Of a stretch of DNA of 60,000 bases, positions 36,701 through 44,743 are shown one piece after another. The translations under genes and the position numbers were made by a program. The first letter of the stretch is position 1, and each line of letters starts with the position of its first letter. The stretch spans positions 7,447,001-7,507,000 of the forward strand of contig NC_092677.1 of NCBI RefSeq assembly GCF_964355755.1, written 5' to 3'. The notes under the pieces are model-generated. The model saw nothing but the letters and a program-made list of their open reading frames with translations, was not told where the DNA came from and did no database searches. Source of the DNA: Antedon mediterranea. Taxonomy: Eukaryota > Echinodermata > Crinoidea > Comatulida > Antedonidae.

Positions 36701-39700
36701 GTGAGCTTGTTTTAAGTATACTTTATAGTCCCTAGTATCTTTGTATAATTATCTTTGAAAATCTATAATTAAATCGATCATGATTAACCATAGTCAATTT
36801 ACTTTCTATACTATGGATTAACATATTGTAACGAAAATCCACTCGGGTTCGTTCCCTTTTGGGGGGAGGGGTCTGCGGTACCACGGTACCACGGTACACT
36901 CAAATGAAACAAACAAATCAATTACAATTACTGGAGTGACCTCCTTTATTCTTCTTTGATTCCAAATTATTGGTAACAACCAATTATAATAATTAATTAG
37001 ATTAGTTCTGCTATTACGCCGGACTTGAAACAACAGCGTAACCACCAGTAGTCTTAACCACTGGCTAATAGGTGTACCCACCAGCAAAGCAGTATCACAA
37101 CCACAGGGTGTACCACGGGCTAACTGTATCTCAAGCAGTAACACAACCAGTAGGTGAGACCTCCGGCTCAGCTATCTCAAATAGTGATACAACCAGTACA
37201 GTAGGCGCAACCTCCGGCTCACTATGTCTCAAATAGTGATACAACCAGTACAGTAGGCGCAACCTCCGGCTCACTATGTCTCAAATAGCAGCACAAGCGG
37301 TAGGCTGTACCCTCCGGCTAACTTACTTGCTGTGTCTTAACTCTCCTTTTATTATTCAGCTCTAATTTTCTCTTTCTTTTCTCTAATCTTCTCTACACTT
37401 TGTTTTCCAATTTCTCTAATGTCCCTACTTATTTAACACGTCTTCTCCCTGCTTCTCCGCTTTTCCAGCTCCAATCTCTCCCTCCTTTTTAACGCAGCTC
37501 GAGGTAACCCTCCATTGCCTTCCTTCTCCAATCCCTCTCTGCCCTTTTTCCTCACGTCCGTTCTCTGCTACTCTTCCTGCCTAACTCTGCCTCCATCTGG
37601 CGCCCTCTATATTTTCCTTCTACCCCAAAATCATTATATTACCCCCTCCCTAAAATGATCGGTCCCCGATAATGATCCAAAACGAACAATCAAAAAAATA
37701 AACAAAGCAAAAGTAAAGTCCTAAGTTTTAAGAATCCCTCGACTTCAACACACAGGTTCTGGGTTGCTCCTTCGTGCGAGTCATTTCTTCCGCAACACGA
37801 CCAATCCCACCGCTGCCACCAATGTAACGAAAATCCACTCGGGTTCGTTCCCTTTTGGGGGGAGGGGTCTGCGGTACCACGGTACACTCAAATGAAACAA
37901 ACAAATCAATTACAATTACTGGAGTGACCTCCTTTATTCTTCTTTGATTCCAAATTATTGGTAACAACCGATTATAATAATTAATTCGATTAGTTCTGCT
38001 TGAAACAACAGCGTAACCACCAGTAATGACGTAACTTCCAATAGTAGCGTAACCACCAACAGCAGCGTAACCTCCAACATGCACGTAACCACCAACAATG
38101 GTGTAACCTCCAACAGCACGTAACCACAGGGAATAATTTCGCCAGTGTAGCATAGCAAAAAGCTATACAAAACAACCTTATTGCTACACATTTCTAAAAT
38201 TGTGTAGCAACAATACAAAACTATGTTTCTCGCCTAAAAATCAGTTTGATTAGCAATAATTGCTAAACAAAATTTTAAAATGAAATTTTTCCCTGAACCA
38301 CCAACAATGGTGTAACCTCCAACAGCACGTAACCACCAACAATGGTGTAACCTCCACAGCAACGTAACTACCAACAATGGTGTAACCTCCACAGCAACGT
38401 AACCACCAACGATGGTGTAACCTCCACAGCAACGTAACCACCAACAATGTGTAACCTCCAACAGCAACGTAGCCACCAACAACAGTGTAATCTTCAACAG
38501 CAACGTACACCAACACAATATGATGTAACCTCTAACAGCAACGTAGCCACCAACAATGGTGTAACCTCCACAGCACGTAACCACGTACCGGCTAACAGGG
38601 TAACCACTGCCGCCCTCTATATTTTCCTTCTACCCCAAAATCATTACAATATTCACAATTATTGTAAGGAGTATAATGCGCTGGATTCAGGATCAAAAAT
38701 CGAAAGACTAAAATTTAAATATTTTTATAGATTCTGTAAGTAAATGCGATGTTATCATTGATTGATTGCACGATTTTTAGTTGTATTTTGTGCACACTAC
38801 CATAGGGTCTTCCTTGGCTTTTTTGCGGTTTTGTCTCTGTTATGGTCTTAGATTTAGAAACACCCAGTAATAGGGGGCGACATTTAAAAAATATTATACA
38901 AATTTGTTTTCGGTATTTAGATTATTGGTTATCCGCAACATAGTTGCAGGATAACCCATGTGATTGTAAATATCTTTTTTTTTCATCATCTTTGTTCTTC
39001 TTTCTTTCCCTGATTTTTGTGAGCAGCATATCCCCTATTGCTTGTGAATATATCTTTTGTATAACTTTGTCATTATATGGACATTTATCTGAAGTTGTGC
39101 ACCTCCATATTTTGAATGACGTCAGAGTTGCGCAACGTAACTTACGCGCGATTTTATGAATTTCAATGATTGATCATAGGATAAAAAATGAAAGTCATTT
39201 TGTATTGACATTTGGTGAATATTTAAGGCAAACTTTCTATGGATTAAAAATGGCATGTTTTACAAGAAGTTACGCGCGCACGCGCATTTAAAGTTTCAAA
39301 ATGCGCAAAATTAATTTCTAATAAACTTTCTGCGGTGATCATGACATTTTGAGCATGTCAAAAATTACCGCGCACGCGAAAAATTTTACGCGTAAGGTGC
39401 GCACGGAGCATGAAAAAATATGTTTTTTTCTCTTGAATTGTGATTTTCCAGCATTTCCTAGTCATTTAAAAAAGGATTGACATCATTGCAAATTAAAATG
39501 ACGTCATACGAACACGTTGATTTATACCAATTGCGCCCGTTTTAGTTGAAAAAGTTATAAAATATTGTCAAAATAATGCCTATTTTGAATCTATTATAGC
39601 TCTTCAGGATCAATGGTGACCCCCAATTGTTTTAACTTATTATGTAAGAAAATAAATTGTAGATATGAATTCATACAAAATTTTTACCTCTCGGATGTTA

Positions 39701-42700
39701 TGACGCCATCGTATGGCCACACGAATGTAAAATATAGGATTTTTGTCTCTTTCGTTATTGCTCATCACATTCAACAGAGCGCATCTTGCTTATACGTATT
39801 CCATTTCCCCCAAGATTTTAATATTGTCTGCGTCAATCAACTATCTTTCAAATGAGTTAAAAATATTTTAATTTTGTTGACGTCATCATGTCTTAAAATG
39901 TAAATAACGTGGGTCACTTATTTTCATCTTTACAGAAAATTTCAATCTGTTATAACTCGTCAGAATAAAAAGTGATAATCATGATTAAAATGTTTTCTGG
40001 AAGGTATTAGATTGTAGATACGAATTCATGTCAATATTTTGCCAATCAGATGTTGTGATGATGTCATCATATGGCCAGTTAAATTCAAAAAGTCATATTT
40101 TCATCTCTTGCGTAAAAGTTCATTGCGTTTAAACGAGAGCGCATCTCACTTTCACGTGCCAAAAATTCTTCAAATTTGTATTAATGTAATTATTTAGATA
40201 AAATCTTCTAAAATTGTTATCTTTATATGCCAATTTGATGACGTCATCGTGTTAATAATTGGATTTAAAAGATGGGTCTCGTAATTTCGTCTATGCTACA
40301 CTGTATATAACATACAGTGTATTCTGTAAACACTTTAATATGCTGTATGCTACAAAATAGGTACAATTCAGCACTGTAAACATTCTTAATTCATGTCATA
40401 GGATGGCATAATTGTCGAAGTTCATATAGTTTAAAGTATGTGCATGTTGCGTTTGCGCGGATAACCCGAACTCGTCAAAGTGACGAGTTCAAATCTAGTT
40501 TTATTTTGTTTTCCTTTTTTTTTTTCGGTTGTTTGTGGTTGTTTTCGGTTGTTTATGGTTGTTTTCGGTTGTTTTCGGTAATTAGACTGACCGCCGATTG
40601 ACTGTTGACATGTTGTAGAGAGTAAAGGTAGGCGTAGAGAGGTGGTCATACTCTGTAGCTAGATAGGAGGGTTAGGCTAGTGTAGGAGGGTTAGTAGGCT
40701 AGTGTAGGAGGGTTAGGCTAGTGTAGGAGGCCCCAGGCCATCTGATTCATTCCATCTAACAGCATATATATTTTCAATATTGAATTTTTTTTTAATTACT
40801 AAAATTTAAAAAATCCATTTTTTATTAAATTTTTCAGTTATATCGACATGGAGACAGATCACCTCTATGTGCATATCCAAACGATAAATACAAGGAGGAT
40901 TATTGGCCGCAGGGTTTTGGTCAACTTACACAGGTAAACGATACTTTCAGAATTTAGACTCAATTCCTCCAGTTTTTTCGCTGATCAGAATAGCAACAGC
41001 AAGCACTGAGCATTGAAAAGCTTTCTTCACAATTAAAATGATTACAAGCTCATCTTCTCTTCTTATAGATTGGTATGAATCGGCAGTATGATCTAGGCAA
41101 GTTCCTTCGCACCAGATATGATGATTTTCTGAATGAAACCTACAAGCGATCACAGTTTGTAGTGCGTAGCACTGATGTTGACCGCACACGTATGTCTGCC
41201 CAATGTAATCTTGCTGGACTTTATCCTCCAGTTGGACATCAAGAATGGAATCTGGAACTACCATGGCAACCAATACCTGTCCATGATGTGCCGATATCAG
41301 AGGATTATGTAATTAATTTTGTTTTTTAATTTGTGCTACTCAATACATTCATTCATCGTTTTTTTTTAATATAATGATCTATCAAGACATTCAAATTCAA
41401 TTTAATGTGTAGGTACTAAGAACAGATGGTGTAAACTGTCCATTATATAATAAACTCTTTGAAGATGTACTCAACAGCCCAGAGGTTAAGAAACTGAATG
41501 AAGATAATAAGGTATAAAACCTAATATTTTAATATTAAACTGCTCATTATCTATGTTTCAATTTTCTTTACAATTTTAATATGTACTACATACTGTAAAT
41601 ATGAACTACTTTCCTACGCCAACTGTACTAACACTCTAGTATACACTTGTATTCAGAAATTTCTGGAGAATGTATCAAAAAATGCTGGATATAATAAAAC
41701 TCTTAAAATATCGGAAATAATGCATCTATATGACACAGTGTTTGTGGAGGTAAGAGATACACATCAAATCATTCTGTATTCTGAGTTTATTGTAAATATG
41801 GCATCTATATGACCCAGTGTTTGTGGAGGTGAGAGATACACATCAAATCCTTCTGTATTCTGAGTTTATTGTAAATATGGCATCTATATGACCCAGTGTT
41901 TGTGGAGGTAAGAGATACACATCAAATCCTTCTGTATTCTGAGTTTATTGTATATTATTTATTTTATACTGTTTTCTCTTTGTAATTACAGTATATGCAT
42001 TATTAATAAATCTGATTGTTGCTTGTTAATTATAAATACTGCATAATAATTCTTGTCTAACTATAAATAACAGAACTGTGGTTTCAGTTTCATTTGTTTA
42101 TTTGTCTCTTGTTTTCTTTTTTCCTATCTCTCGATTATTTTATTTAATATTACTGAACTTTTTAAATGAACTTCACAAGATATTTTTTACTGTAGAGAAT
42201 GAATAATTTAACTGAGCCTGGTTGGCTTACAGATGGAGTGTTTACCAACATTAATCATTTGGCAGATATTGGTTTGGCAAATCGATTCAAAGGCAAAGAT
42301 ATTGGGAAGTTAAAAGGAGGTACTATTAGATATGTTTTTAACAATCCAGTTTAAATTTCACATCGCAAATCAACAAATCACCACTCCTTCTTTTTAGACA
42401 ACTTCTAATCATTATTCATTTGTACTTTTTTCAGGTAATTTAGTACAACTGATGAATAAAAATATGAATAATAAGACTAAAGATGAAGATAGTAGGGTTA
42501 GGGTTAGGAAAGAAATGAAAAATTGGCCTCCCCCTATACTTAGAATGGAATAATCCACCTACCCCTAATCATTATTCATTTGTACTTTTTTCAGGTAATT
42601 TAGTACAACTGATGACTGAAAATATGAATAATAAGACTAAAGATGAAGATAGTAGGGTTAGGGTTAGGGTTAGGAAATAAATGAAAAATTGGCCTCCCCC

Positions 42701-44598
42701 TATACTTAGAATGGAATAATCCACCTACCCCTAATCATTATTCATTTGTACTTTTTTCAGGTAATTTAGTACAACTGATGACTGAAAATATGAATAATAA
42801 GACTAAAGATGAAGATAGTAGGGTTAGGGTTAGGGTTAGGAAATAAATGAAAAATTGGCCTCCCCCTATACTTAGAATGGAATAATCCACCTACCCCTAA
42901 TCATTATTCATTTGTACTTTTTTCAGGTAATTTAGTACAACTGATGACTGAAAATATGAATAATAAGACTAAAGATGAAGATAGTAGGGTTAGGGTTAGG
43001 GTTAGGAAATAAATGAAAAATTGGCCTCCCCCTATACTTAGAATGGAATAATCCACCTACCCCTAATCATTATTCATTTGTACTTTTTTCAGGTAATTTA
43101 GTACAACTGATGACTCAAAATATGAATAATAACATTAAAGATGAAGATAGTAGGGTTAGGGTTAGGAAATAAATGAAAAATTGGCCTCCCCCTATACCTA
43201 GAATGGAATAATCCACCTAACCCTAATCATTATTCATTTGTACTTTTTTCAGGTAATTTAGTACAACTGATGACTCAAAATATGAATAATAAGACTAAAG
43301 ATGAAGATAGTAAAATGAAGTTTTATATGTATTCAGCAGTAAGAACAAATATTATTTACGGTATCAAAATTGCCATAGACCATAATGGTTAGTAAATCCA
43401 ATTTACAGTATGTGACCTCCCATACATATCAAAATATTTTATTCTCTGTGGCCTCTCCCAGCTCCTCATAACCTGAAATTAGTAATACTTAGTATTGTAT
43501 TTTATAAGTTACATAGTTTAATAAGACATATTTTCTTTATAGTTTTGTTTGGGGATTTCATAATCATAAATATTTTATTAATGTGATGTCAAAGTGTTTT
43601 TCCTGTTGGCTACAGTATTATTCTGTATTTTTCTTGATTTTCTAATATATTTTTTTTTAGCATGACACAACATTAGTTGCATTCTTATCTGCACTACAAA
43701 TATATAATGGATTTCAACCGCCATATGCTACCTGTGTTGGTGTTGAACTTTGGAAAAACAGCAAAATGTATGTATGTTTGCATTACAAATCTATAGATAA
43801 ACCTAAATCAACTGTTTAATGACAAGAGATCAACATTTTCATTTTATGTAGAAAACACTGTGTCAATAGTATCATAAAAAGGGCTTAAAAATTTACTGAT
43901 TAAAATGAAGCTGAAAATAAGCACCTCGGTCATCTTTTGTTTGTAGATTTAAAGACCTATTTCCTGATTGTGATGTTACAATGTTGTTTTATCTACTAAA
44001 AACACTTTTTTTCCCGCAGGGAGCCTTATGTAAAGATATGGTACAGGAATGATTCTACAACAGAACCATATGACCTATCTATCCCAGGATGCAACATAAC
44101 TTGTAGTTTTAATGACTTTAAGGCTTTAACCAAAGACATATTACCTGGTGATATTAAAAAGGCTTGCCAGTTGTCATCAACCGATCAAATGGGTCAGTTG
44201 GAATTTTTAATAGAAATTTAGAAAAGTGATTTGTATAGCGATTGTATTACACATTAAAATAATAAGTTGCTTACTGAAGCGTAGAAAGAGGAAAAGAAAA
44301 TAAACCAGGAAATACCCTGTTATATAGATACTGACATGTTAGCATTTTTGTCAATGATGCATCTTGATATTTTTATATAATAATAAATTTAAATGTATTT
44401 TTTATATTATTTTGTTTTATAGGTTACTTAATCCCAGTAGCAGTTGGTGTGTCAGTGCTTGTTTTAGTAATTGTTGCACTGTTGGCGTTTAAAGCAATAA
44501 GAAGTACAAATCAGGCCCGTAGCCAGGGGGGTTTTTTGGGGTTCGGGCGAACCCCCCCTTTTGCGCGAACCCCCCTTTTACCAGCGAACCCCCCTTGA
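27789..44598 (+). CDS. Histidine acid phosphatase, ACP2/ACPP-like, ten exons
   Basis: A phosphomonoesterase acting at low pH through a phosphohistidine intermediate. Exons: 27789-27887, 40838-40933, 41069-41308, 41413-41511, 41657-41749, 42196-42319, 43253-43338, 43661-43767, 44020-44192 and 44423-44598. All junctions are GT/AG and every phase closes, giving about 430 aa (human ACP2 has 423). Residues 1-21 are a signal peptide ([14 protein letters not shown]). The nucleophile motif RHGDRSP starts at residue 36 and the acid/base HD is at 280-281 (HDTTLVAFL). [27 protein letters not shown] and several N-glycosylation sequons fit the family. One membrane helix (about 374-396) makes it a type I lysosomal or secretory-pathway protein. 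The last exon runs into a repeat at 44511, so the tail after AFKAIRS is uncertain; a donor at AA/GTACAA could instead lead to a further exon. Confidence 0.92.
29037..29063. repeat. Perfect 12-bp-stem hairpin CCATGGAGGTAT/ATACCTCCATGG
   Basis: The loop is three bases. Pairing continues outward with one mismatch (GTTGAA/GTTGAAC). A separate hairpin ACGACC/GGTCGT lies just upstream at about 28991-29010. A related 18-bp palindrome CATGGAGGTACCTCCATG is at 55743. Confidence 0.75.
29829..32276. mobile_element. Foldback element with ~900-bp inverted arms
   Basis: TGGAAAGCCAAACCCGCC at 29829 and its reverse complement ending at 32276 open arms that stay complementary to about 30760 and 31460. The left arm has a duplicated ~137-bp segment (about 30281-30560) that is single in the right arm. 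The centre (30770-31440) holds a G-run, a GC-rich patch and a perfect hairpin. TA flanks both ends. No transposase frame is present. Confidence 0.85.
31337..31381. repeat. Perfect 14-bp-stem hairpin in the foldback centre
   Basis: CAGGGAGATGTAAA and TTTACATCTCCCTG are separated by 17 bases. The outer seven bases match those of the hairpin at 5100. Confidence 0.8.
33177..33310. repeat. Direct repeat A, duplicated at 35213-35345
   Basis: About 130 bp, from GGGCAT..GGAATT to CGTACTGTCGGTAAACACAAAGGACGTCGC, recurs in direct orientation on the other side of the MULE-like element. The duplication therefore preceded that insertion. Confidence 0.7.
33340..35208. mobile_element. MULE-like TIR element with 9-bp target duplication
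   Basis: The TIR begins GCGATTTTTTTTTTTCGTAC, continues ATAAGTTGGGGACCCCCTCATG, and stays mirrored for about 125 bp on each side (to AGCGTATAGCAACAAGAAGTG). The flanks are TCCCTGGGC at 33331-33339 and 35209-35217, an exact 9-bp duplication typical of Mutator-like elements. The same TIR with a different 9-bp duplication occurs at 53535. No transposase is present. A Harbinger MITE (33923-34851) is nested within. Confidence 0.8.
33923..34851 (+). mobile_element. Harbinger-type MITE (CGCCCGTATTC family), copy 3, complete
   Basis: 929 bp, TIRs CGCCCGTATTCTTAAACCGG, TAA duplication on both sides (33920-33922, 34852-34854). Beyond the TIR the ends are rich in short GTCGTAGTTCGA/TCGAACTACGAC blocks able to fold back. 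It is non-coding and serves as the reference copy for the family. Confidence 0.88.
37040..37330. repeat. Minisatellite in the left LTR
   Basis: Units of about 60 bp built around CAACCTCCGGCTCA and ATAGTGATACAACCAGTA, repeated about four times with variation. It is absent from the right LTR. Confidence 0.75.
38010..38600. repeat. Minisatellite in the right LTR
   Basis: Units of about 30-36 bp built from GTAACCACCAACAATGGT and GTAACCTCCA plus CAGCAAC. The repetition creates several overlapping open frames with Gly-Gly-Tyr or Val-Thr-Leu patterns, which are not taken as genes. Confidence 0.85.
38932..40498 (+). mobile_element. Helitron-like non-autonomous element
   Basis: A proposed 5' end TC (after A) and 3' end CTAG (before T). 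The 3' end has a perfect 10-bp stem GAACTCGTCA/TGACGAGTTC with a 3-base loop (40468-40490), just before AAAT-CTAG, the usual Helitron arrangement. GGATAACCC occurs near both ends (38950, 40459). No terminal inverted repeat or target duplication is needed. Removing it makes the right arm of the surrounding hAT-like element collinear with the left arm. The interior is non-coding, with several TGACGTCAT motifs. Confidence 0.6.
41722..41951 (+). repeat. Tandem triplication of the exon 5 donor junction (79-bp unit)
   Basis: Units start at 41722, 41801 and 41880 with GCATCTATATGAC. Each contains the last 28 bases of exon 5 and the following donor (GTAAGA, GTGAGA, GTAAGA, at 41750, 41829 and 41908). 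Use of the second or third donor would add 79 or 158 nt, shift the frame and meet a stop, so the first donor is taken as functional. Confidence 0.9.
42413..43338 (+). repeat. Six tandem copies of the exon 7 acceptor and exon start, with TTAGGG motifs
   Basis: Acceptors at 42434, 42594, 42760, 42926, 43092 and 43252, giving units of 160, 166, 166, 166 and 160 bp. Each copy has the same polypyrimidine tract and the exon sequence up to GATGAAGATAGT. Copies 1-5 then switch to two or three GGGTTA units and a spacer ending in CCTAMCCCTAA, while copy 6 continues as the full exon (43253-43338). Copies 2-5 read into TAA right after the telomere-like motif; copy 1 reads on and stops slightly later. They cannot replace copy 6 as read-through exons. 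Confidence 0.92.
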
Positions 44599-44600
44599 AA
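44511..44600 (+). repeat. Repeat (AGGCCCGTAGCCAGGGGGG type) fused to the end of the phosphatase frame
   Basis: The G-run/C-run repeat, with three ACCCCCCTT blocks, starts 27 codons into the last phosphatase exon. It is read in frame for about 28 codons to TGA at 44596-44598. A similar G/C-run repeat is at about 5260-5330. Its right edge is not defined. Confidence 0.6.
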
Positions 44601-44743
44601 AACAAAGGCCCCACTTCCAAAATCGTTCAATTAATTATCAATTATAGCAGATTTTTTGGTCATTTTACTTCTATTAGGTATCCCAATGAAAAAATTCAGA
44701 TTAATTTTTTTACTTTTTCTTTCAGTTAACCATAAAGAACTTA

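Larger units (their letters stand above)
36827..38648 (-). mobile_element. Non-autonomous LTR retrotransposon (TRIM-like), 1.8 kb
   Basis: LTRs at 36827-37638 and 37823-38648 flank only 184 bp of internal DNA. ATAT on both outer sides is a 4-bp duplication. On the minus strand a primer-binding site TGGTGGCAGCGG (37810-37821) adjoins the right LTR and a purine tract (GGGAGGGGG) adjoins the left one, so transcription would run leftward. It has no coding capacity. The LTR ends agree well, but their middles carry different minisatellites. The PBS core is the same as in the Gmr1-like element. Confidence 0.8.
36248..40592. mobile_element. hAT-like TIR element with 8-bp target duplication
   Basis: GGTCAGTCTAATTACCG and its complement lie at the two ends. 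The flanks GCCGATTG (36240-36247, 40593-40600) are an exact 8-bp duplication, as for hAT (or P-like) elements. The arms hold tandem ACCGAAAACAA units and continue as mirrored sequence for about 320 bp (for example the TAATGTCGCCC region near 36385 and GGGGCGACATTTA near 38875). The right arm is split by a Helitron-like insert and the centre by a TRIM-like LTR element. Confidence 0.75.
27888..40837 (+). other. Acid phosphatase intron 1 (12.95 kb), almost wholly transposon-derived
   Basis: Bounded by donor GTAAGT at 27888 and acceptor TTTTTCAG at 40837, both phase 0. The first exon was recognised because it encodes a signal peptide followed by KLLLVNV, which precedes YRHGDRSP as RFVTLL does in human ACP2. 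The nested elements are listed separately. Simple repeats (TA)n at about 28698-28721 and (AAAAT)n at about 28814-28838 also lie here. Confidence 0.85.

Noticed and set aside
37690-38584. Several overlapping Gly-Gly-Tyr or Val-Thr-Leu rich frames
   Set aside because: Produced by translating the LTR minisatellite in different frames.
42481-43165. GGGTTA repeats as a telomere or assembly end
   Set aside because: Only two or three units per copy, inside a tandemly repeated exon fragment, with genic sequence on both sides.
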